Below are positions 1-8,490 of a stretch of 54,726 bases of DNA, piece by piece. Position 1 is the stretch's first letter. Each line of letters begins with the position of its first letter. Origin of the DNA: Lachnospiraceae bacterium (lineage in GTDB: Bacteria > Bacillota > Clostridia > Lachnospirales > Lachnospiraceae); NCBI GenBank assembly GCA_022794255.1, contig JAAWEL010000025.1, positions 1 through 54,726 of the forward strand, written 5' to 3'. Below the pieces are notes generated by a model. It ran no database searches and was not told where the DNA came from. It worked only from the letters and a program-made list of their open reading frames with translations. The position numbers and the translations under genes are program-made.

Positions 1-516
1 ACGGACAATGAGGCAGCAGGAAAGACGGCTGGCGAGGAGATGATCAAGGCATTGGAGGCAGCAGGAGTTACCTCCGGCAAGATCGGAATTGTCAATGTAA
101 ATGCAGCCACCGACTCCACCGTAAAGAGAGAGGCCGGCTTCCGCTCAGCATTTGAAGGTAAGGGTTTTGAGCTGATGGAGACCCAGTACGGCGAGGGTGA
201 TGCAGCCAAGTCCCAGACTATCGCAGAGAACTATATTACCCAGGGTGTTGTGGGTATCTTCGGATGTAACGAAGGCTCCACCACTGGGACTGGAAACGCC
301 ATCAAGGCTTCCGGCAATGCCGGCATCGTGGGCGTGGGCTTTGACAAGTCGGATGCGATTATGAACCTGATCAATGATGGATATCTTCTGTGTACCATGG
401 CTCAGAACCCGGATGTAATGGGTGAGGAAGGCGTGAAGGCAGCTGTCAAGGCTTTAGAGGGAGAATCCCTTGGCGGGGCAGTGCAGGATACAGGAGTTTC
501 AGTGTTGACAAAGTAA
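1..516 (+). CDS. Sugar ABC transporter substrate-binding protein (3' end)
   Basis: The reading frame is open from the first base, so the gene starts off the window; 171 residues remain. They match the C-terminal two thirds of a type 1 (RbsB-like) periplasmic sugar-binding protein: alternating strand-helix pattern, GVVGIFGCNEGSTTG, then GIVGVGFDKSD, which in this family lines the ligand cleft, and a closing strand near the stop. In a Gram-positive cell the protein would be a membrane-tethered lipoprotein, but the signal peptide is not visible here. The ligand cannot be told from this fragment; ribose, galactose or another monosaccharide are possible. A strong terminator follows, so this is the last gene of its transcript, and any permease or ATPase genes must lie upstream. 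Confidence 0.85.
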   Translation, partial: TDNEAAGKTAGEEMIKALEAAGVTSGKIGIVNVNAATDSTVKREAGFRSAFEGKGFELMETQYGEGDAAKSQTIAENYITQGVVGIFGCNEGSTTGTGNAIKASGNAGIVGVGFDKSDAIMNLINDGYLLCTMAQNPDVMGEEGVKAAVKALEGESLGGAVQDTGVSVLTK

Positions 517-554
517 ATCTGTTGTCAGATATAAGGGAAAGGGAATAATTTGAT

Positions 555-599
555 AAAAAACCTGCAGGTACACAAGCTCGTGTGCCTGCAGGTTTTTTT
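555..599 (+). terminator. Rho-independent terminator after the sugar-binding protein gene
   Basis: A 13-bp stem (CCTGCAGGTACAC pairing with GTGTGCCTGCAGG, one T-G wobble) closes a 6-base loop; it is flanked by six A on the left and seven T on the right, so it could work in both directions. It separates the transporter gene from luxS. Confidence 0.93.
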
Positions 600-695
600 G
601 TACAAATTGTCGCATGGATGAATCGTTACAGAATAACCAATTATTTGAAATGGCCCCAAAGGAGGAGTCTTTTTTTAAAAATTGTAATCCACATA

Positions 696-724
696 TTGAA
701 ATCTATTCCTGAAAACGGTATAAT
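696..724 (+). promoter_or_regulatory. Sigma-A type promoter of luxS
   Basis: TTGAAA (696-701), a 17-base spacer and a perfect TATAAT (719-724) lie 33 bases before the luxS ATG. Confidence 0.85.
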
Positions 725-757
725 TTAGTGGATTATAAAGGAAAGGAAACTTATCCT

Positions 758-1240
758 ATGGAAAAAATAACAAGTTTTACCATTAACCATTTAGAACTTC
801 TTCCCGGTGTGTATGTGTCCCGGAAGGACAAGGCAGGAGATGCAGTCATCACCACCTTTGACATCCGAATGACCAGACCCAATTTTGAGCCGGTGATGAA
901 TACGGCGGAGGTTCACACGATTGAGCATTTAGGGGCCACCTATCTGCGCAATCATGAGGAATTTTCAGAAAAGGTTCTGTATTTTGGTCCCATGGGCTGC
1001 CGGACCGGCTTTTATCTTTTGTTGGCAGGAGATTATGGGTCAAAGGATATTGTGCCTCTGATGGTGGAGATGTTTACCTTTATTCGGAGCTTTGAGGGGG
1101 AGGTGCCGGGGGCGGCTGCCAGAGACTGCGGCAATTATCTGGATATGAACCTGCCTATGGCAAAGTATCTGGCAGATCGTTTCCTGAAAGAGACTTTGCT
1201 GGCGATTGATGAGAAGCGTCTGAACTATCCGGAGGGGTAA
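758..1240 (+). CDS. luxS: S-ribosylhomocysteine lyase LuxS
   Basis: LuxS cleaves S-ribosylhomocysteine to homocysteine and DPD, the precursor of autoinducer 2, in the activated methyl cycle in the cytoplasm. The 160-residue length is normal. The metal-binding HTIEH motif gives His53 and His57, Cys124 in ARDCGNY is the third metal ligand, and Cys81 in GPMGCRTG is the catalytic acid/base; all are intact. The start is placed at the ATG with AAAGGAAAGG about 10 bases upstream; a GTG at 728 would add ten residues not typical of the family and overlaps the -10 region. The gene has its own promoter and is followed 14 bases later by the sigma-like gene. No mtn/pfs or other methyl-cycle gene is next to it in the window. 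Confidence 0.96.
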   Translation: MEKITSFTINHLELLPGVYVSRKDKAGDAVITTFDIRMTRPNFEPVMNTAEVHTIEHLGATYLRNHEEFSEKVLYFGPMGCRTGFYLLLAGDYGSKDIVPLMVEMFTFIRSFEGEVPGAAARDCGNYLDMNLPMAKYLADRFLKETLLAIDEKRLNYPEG

Positions 1241-1254
1241 GGAGGAGAGCCTGT

Positions 1255-1776
1255 ATGCATGATGATGTTTACCAGATGTATTTAGAGGAGGTGAAACGGA
1301 TTCCTGCCTGTACGAATGAGGAGGAACGGATGCTTCTTAAGAAGCACCAGGAGGGAGACCCTTCTGCCAGACAGCGGCTTTTGGAGGGGATGCTGCATTT
1401 CGTGGTGGAGTTGTCAGGCGGATACAAAAACCGGGGACTTCCCATGGGAGATCTGATCCAGGAGGCCAATATGGCACTTCTTTTGGCATTGGAACAATAT
1501 AAGGAAGGGGATTTTAAAAGCCAGGTGAGAGCCCTGGCAGAGGAGAGGATGGAAGATGCATTGCAGATGCAGAAGCAGGAAAAGCAGGCTGCCGAGGAGG
1601 TGGCTGCCCGGGTTAATGTGCTGAAGGATATCTCTCAGATGATGGCAGAGGAGTTGGGCCGGGAGGCTACAGTGGAGGAGCTGGCAGCTAAAATGAAGAT
1701 GACCCCAGAGGAAATTAAGGATATTATGAAGGTGACTTTGGATGCCATGAGTGTTAGCCCTGAGGTGAGAATGTGA
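1255..1776 (+). CDS. Sigma-70-like protein lacking region 4
   Basis: This 173-residue protein resembles sigma-70 factors over only part of their length. Residues 1-30 look like region 1.2 (DDVYQMYLEEV...TNEEE), and residues 38-80 resemble regions 2.1-2.2, the core-RNAP clamp-binding helix (ARQRLLEGMLHFVVELS, then GDLIQEANMALLLALEQY). Regions 2.3-2.4, which melt and read the -10 element, are reduced to a charged helix, and residues 115-165 look like region 3 (AEELGREATVEELAAKMKM). There is no region 4, so it should not recognise a -35 element. A GGAGGA site lies 8 bases before the ATG. It sits between luxS and proC in one tight run. Inference: an RNAP-binding remnant or modulator rather than an ordinary sigma factor. 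Confidence 0.7.
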   Translation: MHDDVYQMYLEEVKRIPACTNEEERMLLKKHQEGDPSARQRLLEGMLHFVVELSGGYKNRGLPMGDLIQEANMALLLALEQYKEGDFKSQVRALAEERMEDALQMQKQEKQAAEEVAARVNVLKDISQMMAEELGREATVEELAAKMKMTPEEIKDIMKVTLDAMSVSPEVRM

Positions 1777-1812
1777 GAATGGATGGAGCACATTGGAAAG
1801 GGAGGAGAAACA

Positions 1813-2619
1813 GTGGGATTTCCATTTAAATTTGGCTTTATCGGAGCAGGGAATATGGGTTTTGCCATTATAAAGGGGCTTTTAAAGACCTTTTCACCGG
1901 ATGATATCGCCTTTTACGAAAAAAATAAAGAGAGAGCCGGGGATGTGGCGGCAGTAACGGGAGCTGTGTCGATGGAAAGCGGTCTGGCTTGTGCTTCTTC
2001 CTCCCAATATGTGATTCTGGCGGTGAAGCCGCAGCAGCTGGGCAAGGTGGTGGAGGCAGTCGGTCAGGGGATAACGAAAGAACAGATTCTCATATCCATT
2101 GCCCCTGGCGTTTCGGTAGCTGACCTGAAGGGATATTTCGGTGAAGATGTCCGGGTGGTTCGGGCCATGCCCAACACACCGGCGCTGGTGGGGGAGGGAG
2201 TTAGCGGTGTCTGCTATGATGAGGCGACTTTTTCTAAAGAAGAGCAAGCCACGATCCGCTGCTTTTTTGAGTCCTTCGGGCAGATGGTGTTAGTGGAGGA
2301 GAAGCTGATCAATGCGGTGGTTTGTGTCAGTGGCAGTTCTCCTGCTTATGTATATATGTTTATGGAGGCCCTTGCAGACAGCGGGGTAAAATATGGCCTG
2401 CCCAGAAAAGTGGCCTATGATCTGGCAGCTCAGGCAGTTCTTGGAAGCGCCAAGATGCTTTTGGACACCGGGGAGCATCCGGGGAAGTTAAAGGATCAGG
2501 TGTGTTCTCCCGGGGGAACTACCATTGCGGCAGTGGCAGCTTTAGAGGAGTACGGCCTGCGGAACGCAGTGATGAAGGCTTGCGATGCCTGTTATGCCAA
2601 ATGTGAGAATATCCGGTAG
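1813..2619 (+). CDS. proC: Pyrroline-5-carboxylate reductase
   Basis: ProC catalyses the last step of proline synthesis, reducing 1-pyrroline-5-carboxylate with NAD(P)H. The N-terminal Rossmann motif GFIGAGNMG, the ILAVKPQQ segment, the VRAMPNTPALVGEG stretch and the C-terminal dimerisation signature (GSSPAYVYMF and SPGGTTIAAV) are all present. The start is taken as GTG at 1813, 6 bases after GGGAGGAG (1799-1806), giving 268 residues, the usual length; an in-frame ATG at 1783 lies before that binding site and would add ten residues. It follows the sigma-like gene by 36 bases and may share the luxS transcript. Confidence 0.95.
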   Translation: MGFPFKFGFIGAGNMGFAIIKGLLKTFSPDDIAFYEKNKERAGDVAAVTGAVSMESGLACASSSQYVILAVKPQQLGKVVEAVGQGITKEQILISIAPGVSVADLKGYFGEDVRVVRAMPNTPALVGEGVSGVCYDEATFSKEEQATIRCFFESFGQMVLVEEKLINAVVCVSGSSPAYVYMFMEALADSGVKYGLPRKVAYDLAAQAVLGSAKMLLDTGEHPGKLKDQVCSPGGTTIAAVAALEEYGLRNAVMKACDACYAKCENIR

Positions 2620-2738
2620 TGTTTATCCGGTCCCGGTTATTAGTCAAAGGCAGGAGGATTTCTGAGAAATAAACTTTTGGGCCAAAGCAGAGGGCTTACT
2701 GGCAGGGATCTGCACTTAGAAAGAAGGGAACAAACGTC

Positions 2739-3308
2739 ATGGACAAGACAGAAGGAAAGCAGCAGGAGCAAAATGTGGTGGAGCCGGTGATCCGGCTGGA
2801 GCGTCAGCTTAAGTACACAGGGACGATATTAAAAATCTATCAGGACACGGTGGTGGCCAATGGCCATGAGGCACGGTGGGATTATATCCACCATGACGGG
2901 GCGGCAGCAGTGATACCAGTGACCAATGAGGGAAAGATTTTGATGGTACGTCAGTACCGCAATGCCCTAGATCGGGAGACCTTAGAGATTCCGGCGGGCA
3001 AGGTGGATGCACCGGACGAGCCCAGGATCCAGTGTGCGTACCGGGAGTTGGAGGAGGAGACCGGTTATCGCTGCGATAAGCTGGAATTTCTGATGCGGAT
3101 GAACACTACCGTGGCATTTTGCGATGAGGCGATTGATATTTTTGTGGCCAAAAATCTGATCCCCTCTCATCAGCACCTGGATGAGGATGAGGTGGTCTAT
3201 GTGGAGGAGTGGGACTTAAAGGATCTGGAGGAGATGATCTATACCGGAAAGCTGACAGATGCCAAGACGACTGCAGCGATTCTGGCCTATGCCCGGAAAT
3301 ATTCATAA
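2739..3308 (+). CDS. NUDIX hydrolase, ADP-ribose pyrophosphatase type
   Basis: Likely hydrolyses ADP-ribose or a related nucleoside diphosphate derivative to AMP and a sugar phosphate. The protein has 189 residues. The Nudix box is recognisable: AGKVDAPDEP leads into YRELEEETGY, with the RELEEETG core intact; one residue is inserted between the first Gly and the first Glu compared with the textbook spacing. The preceding ILMVRQYRNALDRETLEIPAGK stretch (in two parts) is the typical ADPRase dimer-substrate strand. It heads the run NUDIX, SpoIIM-like, xerD, the same order as nudF-spoIIM-xerD in Bacillus, which supports the assignment. Substrate is inferred. Confidence 0.88.
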   Translation: MDKTEGKQQEQNVVEPVIRLERQLKYTGTILKIYQDTVVANGHEARWDYIHHDGAAAVIPVTNEGKILMVRQYRNALDRETLEIPAGKVDAPDEPRIQCAYRELEEETGYRCDKLEFLMRMNTTVAFCDEAIDIFVAKNLIPSHQHLDEDEVVYVEEWDLKDLEEMIYTGKLTDAKTTAAILAYARKYS

Positions 3309-3353
3309 GAAGGCCTGCCACCGCGTAGACTGATAAAAAACGGTGGACCAAGC

Positions 3354-3878
3354 ATGAGGAGAAACCAGGGGATTTATTTGTTATTCTGGATCAGCGTAGG
3401 GCTGATGCTTGCAACCATAGGGGCCAACCGGGTGTTTGCCTCCGGGCTGGTGGATTATCAGGTGTTGTATCAGTACGTTTTGGAGGGATGGCAGAACACG
3501 GCAACCGGGGATTGGAAATGTGTGTTTCGGATTTTGGCAGTGCGTATTTTCCAGACAGCAATGGTCGAGGCTTTGTGCAGAAGCCGTCTGCACAAGGTGG
3601 CGATCCCTCTTCTTCTGGCATGGGTTGGATGTGCTGCCGGGTTGTCTCTGGTATTGATGACCTGGTATCGGGGGATTTTCGGACTGATTGTGTTTTTGAT
3701 ATCTGTCTTTCCCCATCAGATTTTTTACGGAACAGCCTGGGGGATTCTGATTTTTAAATGTCTTTCTGGGTATGAGACCCGCAAAGGCCGCTTTTGGGGA
3801 GCGGTGGCTGCGCTTATACTCTTTGGGATTTTGCTGGAGATTCATGTAAACGCCAGGCTTCTCTCCTTTTTGTTTTAA
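3354..3878 (+). CDS. SpoIIM-like membrane protein
   Basis: The 174-residue protein is strongly hydrophobic, with about four to five membrane segments: near residues 5-25, 60-72, 80-102, 108-140 and 150-165. Between the first and second segments lies a soluble stretch. The pattern of a long N-terminal loop, and a VFPHQIFYGTA segment between membrane helices, resembles SpoIIM (engulfment complex DMP, needed for septal peptidoglycan removal in sporulation). The position between a NUDIX gene and xerD matches Bacillus synteny. Sequence similarity is only loose and the protein is shorter than SpoIIM (about 210), so the assignment is inference from context plus topology. The ribosome binding site is weak (CGGTGGA). 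Confidence 0.55.
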   Translation: MRRNQGIYLLFWISVGLMLATIGANRVFASGLVDYQVLYQYVLEGWQNTATGDWKCVFRILAVRIFQTAMVEALCRSRLHKVAIPLLLAWVGCAAGLSLVLMTWYRGIFGLIVFLISVFPHQIFYGTAWGILIFKCLSGYETRKGRFWGAVAALILFGILLEIHVNARLLSFLF

Positions 3879-3991
3879 AGTTTTTAGATTGACAGGAAAG
3901 ATTTTTAAGTGTTATGTTACGATTTGGGAATGAATACAGGGATACCATATGGGAAAATGGTAAATCTATCAAAGAACGGAGGACATATGGC

Positions 3992-4867
3992 ATGCAGGAG
4001 GAGGTTGACGCTTTTGCAGTCTATTTGGAAAATGTCAGGAAGGCATCACAAAATACCGTGCTTTCCTATCGGCGGGATCTGACACAGCTGGCTTTGTATC
4101 TGGAAAAACAAGGGATTGCCGAGATTTCAAAGGTGACTCAGACGAGTCTGAATTCCTACATACTATATTTAGAGGGAGAAGGGAAGGCAACTACCACCAT
4201 TTCCCGGGTGATTGCTTCTATCAAAGGATTTTTTCATTATGAGATTTGCGAGGGGAAGATTGCAAAGGATCCTTCCCAGTTTTTAAAGACACCAAAGATT
4301 GAGAAGAAGGCGCCAGTGATTCTCTCCGTGGAGGAGGTGGAGATGCTTTTGCGTCAGCCGGACGGAGATACTCCGAAAGAGCTGAGGGACAAGGCGATGC
4401 TGGAGCTTTTATATGCCACTGGGATCCGGGTGTCAGAACTGATTGCCCTAAAGATTTCCGATGTGAATCTGCAAGTGGGTTTTATCATCTGTCGGGATGG
4501 GCAAAAGGAGCGGGTTATCCCCTTTGGCAAAAGCGTAAGCCTGGCCATGAAAAATTATCTGGATCATGCCAGAGATTCTCTTTTAAAGGGAAGGGAATCT
4601 TCCTGCCTGTTCACCAACTGCAACGGGCGTCCTCTTTCCCGGCAGGGCTTTTGGAAGATTCTTAAATATTATGGAGAAAAGGCAGGAATCCTGTCAGACA
4701 TCACGCCTCACACCCTGCGCCATTCCTTTGCGGTTCATTTAATCCGCAGTGGCGCGGATCTACAGGCAGTAAAAAACATGTTGGGACATGCAGATCTTGC
4801 CACAACCCAGATGTATATGAATTATATGAAACAGGATACCATGCATTTGGCTTATTCTGGAAAATAG
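3992..4867 (+). CDS. xerD: Tyrosine recombinase XerD
   Basis: XerD with XerC resolves chromosome dimers at dif. With the start at 3992 (GGAGG nine bases upstream) the protein has 291 residues, normal for the family; an upstream ATG at 3914 lacks a binding site. The N-terminal SAM-like core-binding domain spans residues 5-90 (FAVYLENVRKAS...NTVLSYRRDL). The catalytic domain carries Arg146 (ATGIRVSEL), Lys172 (GQKERVIP), His240 and Arg243 (HTLRH), His266 (LGHADLATT) and nucleophile Tyr275 (QMYMNYM). All are in place. The housekeeping neighbourhood, with no phage genes, argues for a chromosomal Xer enzyme rather than an integrase. Confidence 0.93.
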   Translation: MQEEVDAFAVYLENVRKASQNTVLSYRRDLTQLALYLEKQGIAEISKVTQTSLNSYILYLEGEGKATTTISRVIASIKGFFHYEICEGKIAKDPSQFLKTPKIEKKAPVILSVEEVEMLLRQPDGDTPKELRDKAMLELLYATGIRVSELIALKISDVNLQVGFIICRDGQKERVIPFGKSVSLAMKNYLDHARDSLLKGRESSCLFTNCNGRPLSRQGFWKILKYYGEKAGILSDITPHTLRHSFAVHLIRSGADLQAVKNMLGHADLATTQMYMNYMKQDTMHLAYSGK

Positions 4868-4899
4868 AACCAGACAGGGAAAGGAATACTTAAAAGTAC

Positions 4900-6972
4900 A
4901 TGGGAAAATCACTATACATTGCCGAGAAGCCCAGCGTAGCCCAGCAGTTTGCAGCAGCGCTGAAAATATCGGGCCGCAAGGCGGATGGCTATATAGAATC
5001 GGATTCTGTGATTGTAACCTGGTGTGTGGGACATCTGGTTACGATGAGCTATCCGGAAGCCTATGACCCTGTTTATAAACGGTGGAGCCTGCAGACGCTG
5101 CCTTTTTTGCCAAAGGAATTTAAGTACCAGGTGATTGAGGGAGTGTCTAAACAGTTTCAGATCGTAAAGGGCCTTCTTACCCGGCAGGATGTGGATGTAA
5201 TCTACATTTGCACCGACTCCGGAAGGGAAGGAGAATATATTTACCGCCTGGTGGATCAGATGGCAGGGGTAAAGGGAAAGGTGCGCAAGCGGGTCTGGAT
5301 CGATTCTCAGACAGAGGAGGAGATTTTGCGGGGAATCCACAATGCAAAGGATTGGTCTGCCTACGACAATCTGGCCTCCTCCGCTTATCTGCGGGCCAAG
5401 GAGGATTACCTGATGGGTATCAATTTTTCCCGGCTTCTTACCTTAAAATATGGTCCCACAATCTCAGGATATATGAAAACAGATCGGACTGTGCTTTCTG
5501 TGGGCCGGGTAATGACTTGTGTGTTGGGAATGGTGGTTCGGCGGGAGCGGGAGATCCGGGATTTTGTCAAGACACCATTTTACCGGGTGATTGGTAATTT
5601 TGATGCAAATGGCATGTACTTTGACGGAGAATGGAGAAGTGTGGAAGGCTCCCGCTATTACCAGTCTCCATTCCTGTACAAGGAAAATGGATTTAAAGAA
5701 AAAAAACACGCTCAGGAACTGATCTGTATTTTGCAGAAGAACCAGCCTCTTATGGCAGTGCTTAACAAGATCGAAAAGAAAAAGGAGACAAAGAATCCCC
5801 CACTTTTATACAATCTGGCAGAGCTGCAGAATGACTGTTCCAAGCTGTTTAAGATCAGCCCGGATGAGACTCTTCGGATTGTTCAGGAGTTGTATGAGAA
5901 AAAGCTGGTCACCTATCCCCGAACCGATGCCCGGGTGCTGTCCACGGCAGTGGCAAAGGAGATTCACAAAAATATCGGGGGACTGCAAAGCTTTCAGCCA
6001 CTGGGATCGTTTGCAGCAGAGATTCTGACCCGGGGGACTTATAAAGAGATCAGAAAGACCCGGTATGTCAATGACAAGCAGATCACAGATCATTATGCCA
6101 TCATACCTACCGGACAGGGTCTTGGGGGCTTGAGCCGGGTAGCGCCTTTGGGAGGAAAGGTTTACGAGTTGATTGCCAGGCGGTTTTTAAGCATTTTCTA
6201 TCCTGCTGCAGTTTATCAAAAATATAATCTGGATTTGGAAGTGGATCGGGAGCATTTTTTTGCAGGTTTTCGCGTCTTAAAGGAGCAGGGGTATCTGAAG
6301 GTAGCGGATGTGTCCCGATTGAAAAAGAGGCAGCCGGATATAGAAAAGAAGGTACAGGAGGGAGAAGGGGCAGACAGAACCGGCACAGATAGGGATGGAG
6401 GAGAAAAGGGGGATTCACAGCTGAATCAGAAAAATCAGGAGAATCCGGCTTTTATTGCCATGCTGGAGACCCTGAAAAAGGGAGGGAAGTTTCTTGTTGC
6501 TAGCCTTTCCATCAAAGAGGGGGAGACCTCCCCGCCTAAGCGTTATTCCTCTGGTTCCATGATTCTGGCTATGGAAAATGCAGGTCAGCTGATCGAGGAT
6601 GAGGAACTGCGGGCTCAGATTAAGGGAAGTGGCATTGGGACCAGCGCAACCCGGGCAGAAATATTAAAAAAGCTGGTAAACATTAACTACCTGTCATTAA
6701 ACGGTAAGACGCAGATCATCACGCCTACCCTTTTGGGGGAATTGGTTTTTGATGTGGTGGGTGCTTCAATCCGCCAGCTTTTAAACCCGGAGCTGACTGC
6801 CAGCTGGGAGAAGGGACTTACCTATGTGGCAGAAGGGTCCATCACTCCGGAGGAGTATATGCAAAAGCTGGAGCATTTTGTAGCCGGCCGTACCTATGGG
6901 GTGCTAAGGCTGAATAATCAGCATGAACTTCGGGAACATTTTACAAATACAGGAAAGAATTATACCAATTAG
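4900..6972 (+). CDS. topB: DNA topoisomerase III (type IA)
   Basis: Type IA enzyme that passes single strands through a transient nick, used for decatenation. The 690-residue protein begins with the Toprim strand YIAEKPSVAQQ and has the active-site tyrosine at Tyr339 in LVTYPRTDARVL. The second Toprim acidic motif reads TDSGREGEYIYR (residues 105-116): the first Asp (106) is present but the usual second Asp is Gly108. A poly-charged insert around residues 470-505 separates the core from the C-terminal part, which keeps the GIGTSATRAEIL signature. No C-terminal zinc fingers are seen. The gene starts 32 bases after xerD. It is the only topoisomerase here, and its chromosomal setting suggests a resident gene, though TopB copies also travel on conjugative elements. 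Confidence 0.9.
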   Translation: MGKSLYIAEKPSVAQQFAAALKISGRKADGYIESDSVIVTWCVGHLVTMSYPEAYDPVYKRWSLQTLPFLPKEFKYQVIEGVSKQFQIVKGLLTRQDVDVIYICTDSGREGEYIYRLVDQMAGVKGKVRKRVWIDSQTEEEILRGIHNAKDWSAYDNLASSAYLRAKEDYLMGINFSRLLTLKYGPTISGYMKTDRTVLSVGRVMTCVLGMVVRREREIRDFVKTPFYRVIGNFDANGMYFDGEWRSVEGSRYYQSPFLYKENGFKEKKHAQELICILQKNQPLMAVLNKIEKKKETKNPPLLYNLAELQNDCSKLFKISPDETLRIVQELYEKKLVTYPRTDARVLSTAVAKEIHKNIGGLQSFQPLGSFAAEILTRGTYKEIRKTRYVNDKQITDHYAIIPTGQGLGGLSRVAPLGGKVYELIARRFLSIFYPAAVYQKYNLDLEVDREHFFAGFRVLKEQGYLKVADVSRLKKRQPDIEKKVQEGEGADRTGTDRDGGEKGDSQLNQKNQENPAFIAMLETLKKGGKFLVASLSIKEGETSPPKRYSSGSMILAMENAGQLIEDEELRAQIKGSGIGTSATRAEILKKLVNINYLSLNGKTQIITPTLLGELVFDVVGASIRQLLNPELTASWEKGLTYVAEGSITPEEYMQKLEHFVAGRTYGVLRLNNQHELREHFTNTGKNYTN

Positions 6973-7016
6973 CTAGTGAACGTGTCAGAACGCGAATGAA
7001 ATCAGGAGGTTTGATT

Positions 7017-7691
7017 ATGAAAAAAAATGACATGAAGATCGATGTACTTTACAGCTTAGAGCACACCATGGCAAAATCCCTGCTGGAGGAATACGAATTT
7101 CCCTGGGAGGTGCTCCCCCATATTGGAGCGTTTATCCGGAAATTGGGAGAGTCTCTTCCAAAGAATGAATATGATAATCCGATTGATGGGATCTGGATTC
7201 ACAAGACTGCCAAGGTTTCCCCTACGGCAGGGATCATAGCGCCGGTGATCATTGGCCCGGCAGCGGAGATCCGTCACTGTGCTTATATCCGGGGCAAGGC
7301 CATCATTGGAGCTGGGGCTGTGGTGGGCAATTCCACAGAACTTAAAAATGTGATCTTGTTTGATAACGTGCAGGTTCCTCATTACAATTATGTAGGGGAT
7401 TCTATTTTAGGCTACAAGGCTCACATGGGGGCAGGCTCCATTACCTCCAATGTAAAGTCGGACAAAAAGCTGGTGAAGGTTCACGGGGAGGATGGGGACA
7501 TTGAGACTGGCATGAAGAAATTCGGCGCTATGATCGGTGATGAAGTGGAGGTGGGCTGCGGTTCTGTGTTAAATCCCGGGACTGTGATCGGGAAGAATAC
7601 CAACATTTATCCTTTGTCCAGTGTTCGCAGATGTGTGGATGCCCATTCGATCTACAAAAACCAGGGAGAGATTGCCCTGAAGCAAGAATAA
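7017..7691 (+). CDS. Left-handed beta-helix (hexapeptide-repeat) acyl/nucleotidyltransferase-like protein
   Basis: The 224-residue protein has a short N-terminal helical part and then a run of hexapeptide repeats (residues about 60-205) with the [LIV]-G-x4 rhythm: KVSPTAGIIAPVIIGPAAEI, IRGKAIIGAGAVVGNST, MGAGSITSNVKSD, GDEVEVGCGSVLNPGTVIG. The central part resembles the C-terminal acyltransferase half of GlmU, including the ILGYKAHMGAGS stretch, but the pyrophosphorylase half with its GTRM loop is missing. It is probably an acetyltransferase or a binding protein for nucleotide sugars; the substrate is not known. The start is the ATG 6 bases after AGGAGGT (7004-7010), not the ATG at 6996. It lies 44 bases after topB. 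Confidence 0.75.
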   Translation: MKKNDMKIDVLYSLEHTMAKSLLEEYEFPWEVLPHIGAFIRKLGESLPKNEYDNPIDGIWIHKTAKVSPTAGIIAPVIIGPAAEIRHCAYIRGKAIIGAGAVVGNSTELKNVILFDNVQVPHYNYVGDSILGYKAHMGAGSITSNVKSDKKLVKVHGEDGDIETGMKKFGAMIGDEVEVGCGSVLNPGTVIGKNTNIYPLSSVRRCVDAHSIYKNQGEIALKQE

Positions 7692-7740
7692 GAAAGGGTC
7701 TGCCGGGAAATGTAGATTTTCCTGACAGACCTTTCTCTTT
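7691..7740. terminator. Bidirectional terminator between the hexapeptide-repeat gene and upp
   Basis: AGAAAGGGTCTGCCGGGAAA pairs with TTTCCTGACAGACCTTTCT with a few wobbles and one bulge. It sits between the ends of two converging genes and has pyrimidine-rich sequence on each outgoing side. Confidence 0.7.
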
Positions 7741-7766
7741 GCTGTGTGTATCCAATGACGTGGGTT

Positions 7767-8396
7767 TTACCGGGTGCCGAAGATCCGGTCGCCGGCATCC
7801 CCTAAGCCAGGACAGATATAGGCATTTTCATTGAGACAGCGATCCAGATGGCCAATGTAAAGCTGAATATCCGGATGGGCTTTTTGAAGGCGCTCCACGC
7901 CTTCAGGGGCAGCAATAATGGACATAAACTTGATATGCTTTCCGCCATGCTGCTTGATAAAGTCCACTGCCGCTACAGCAGAGCCACCAGTGGCCAGCAT
8001 GGGATCCGTGACTACAATCGTTCTCAGCTCAATGGGGGTGGGAAGCTTACAATAATACTCATGAGGTTCATGGGTGGTTTCGTCCCGGTACAGGCCGATA
8101 TGACCAACCTTAGCACTGGGAACCAGAGCCAGGATACCGTTTACCATTCCCAGACCGGCTCTTAAAATGGGAACCACTGCCAGCTTTTTGCCGGAGATCA
8201 TGGGGGTCATGCAGGTTTCAATCGGTGTTTCCACCGGGACATCCTCCACCGGAAGATCCCGCAGAGCTTCGTAGCCCATCAGCATGGCAATCTCCTCGAT
8301 CAGAGAACGAAATTCATTGGTGCCGGTTCTCTTATCCCGAAGAATGGAAATCTTGTGCTGGATCAGAGGGTGACTGATAATCGTTACGTTTTCCAT
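7767..8396 (-). CDS. upp: Uracil phosphoribosyltransferase
   Basis: Salvages uracil with PRPP to UMP. The 209-residue protein is of normal length and opens with [16 protein letters not shown]. It has the PILRAGLGM segment, the PRPP-binding loop [13 protein letters not shown], and the uracil-binding C-terminus [16 protein letters not shown]. The RBS AAAGGA sits 9 bases before the ATG. It has its own promoter (8435-8463) and converges on the hexapeptide-repeat gene. The lipoprotein gene upstream on the same strand ends 94 bases before upp begins. Confidence 0.97.
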   Translation of the reverse strand: MENVTIISHPLIQHKISILRDKRTGTNEFRSLIEEIAMLMGYEALRDLPVEDVPVETPIETCMTPMISGKKLAVVPILRAGLGMVNGILALVPSAKVGHIGLYRDETTHEPHEYYCKLPTPIELRTIVVTDPMLATGGSAVAAVDFIKQHGGKHIKFMSIIAAPEGVERLQKAHPDIQLYIGHLDRCLNENAYICPGLGDAGDRIFGTR

Positions 8397-8434
8397 AAGT
8401 GTTATCCTTTCTTGTATTCACATATTCTGGTTCT

Positions 8435-8463
8435 ATTATACATGCCCCAAAAGGGCTTGTCAT
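8435..8463 (-). promoter_or_regulatory. Promoter of upp
   Basis: On the minus strand ATGACA (8458-8463), a 17-base spacer and TATAAT (8435-8440) precede upp by about 40 bases. Confidence 0.7.
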
Positions 8464-8490
8464 CCGGTTTTGCTTTAAAAATTGGCTCAA

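Noticed and set aside
1414..1791. Leftward open frame opposite the sigma-like gene
   Set aside because: Its Leu/His-rich translation is the mirror of the sigma-like coding sequence and it has no start signal.
3992..4867. xerD as a phage or transposon integrase
   Set aside because: Length, catalytic residues and the nudF-spoIIM-xerD type neighbourhood fit the chromosomal Xer enzyme; no phage genes or attachment repeats are nearby.
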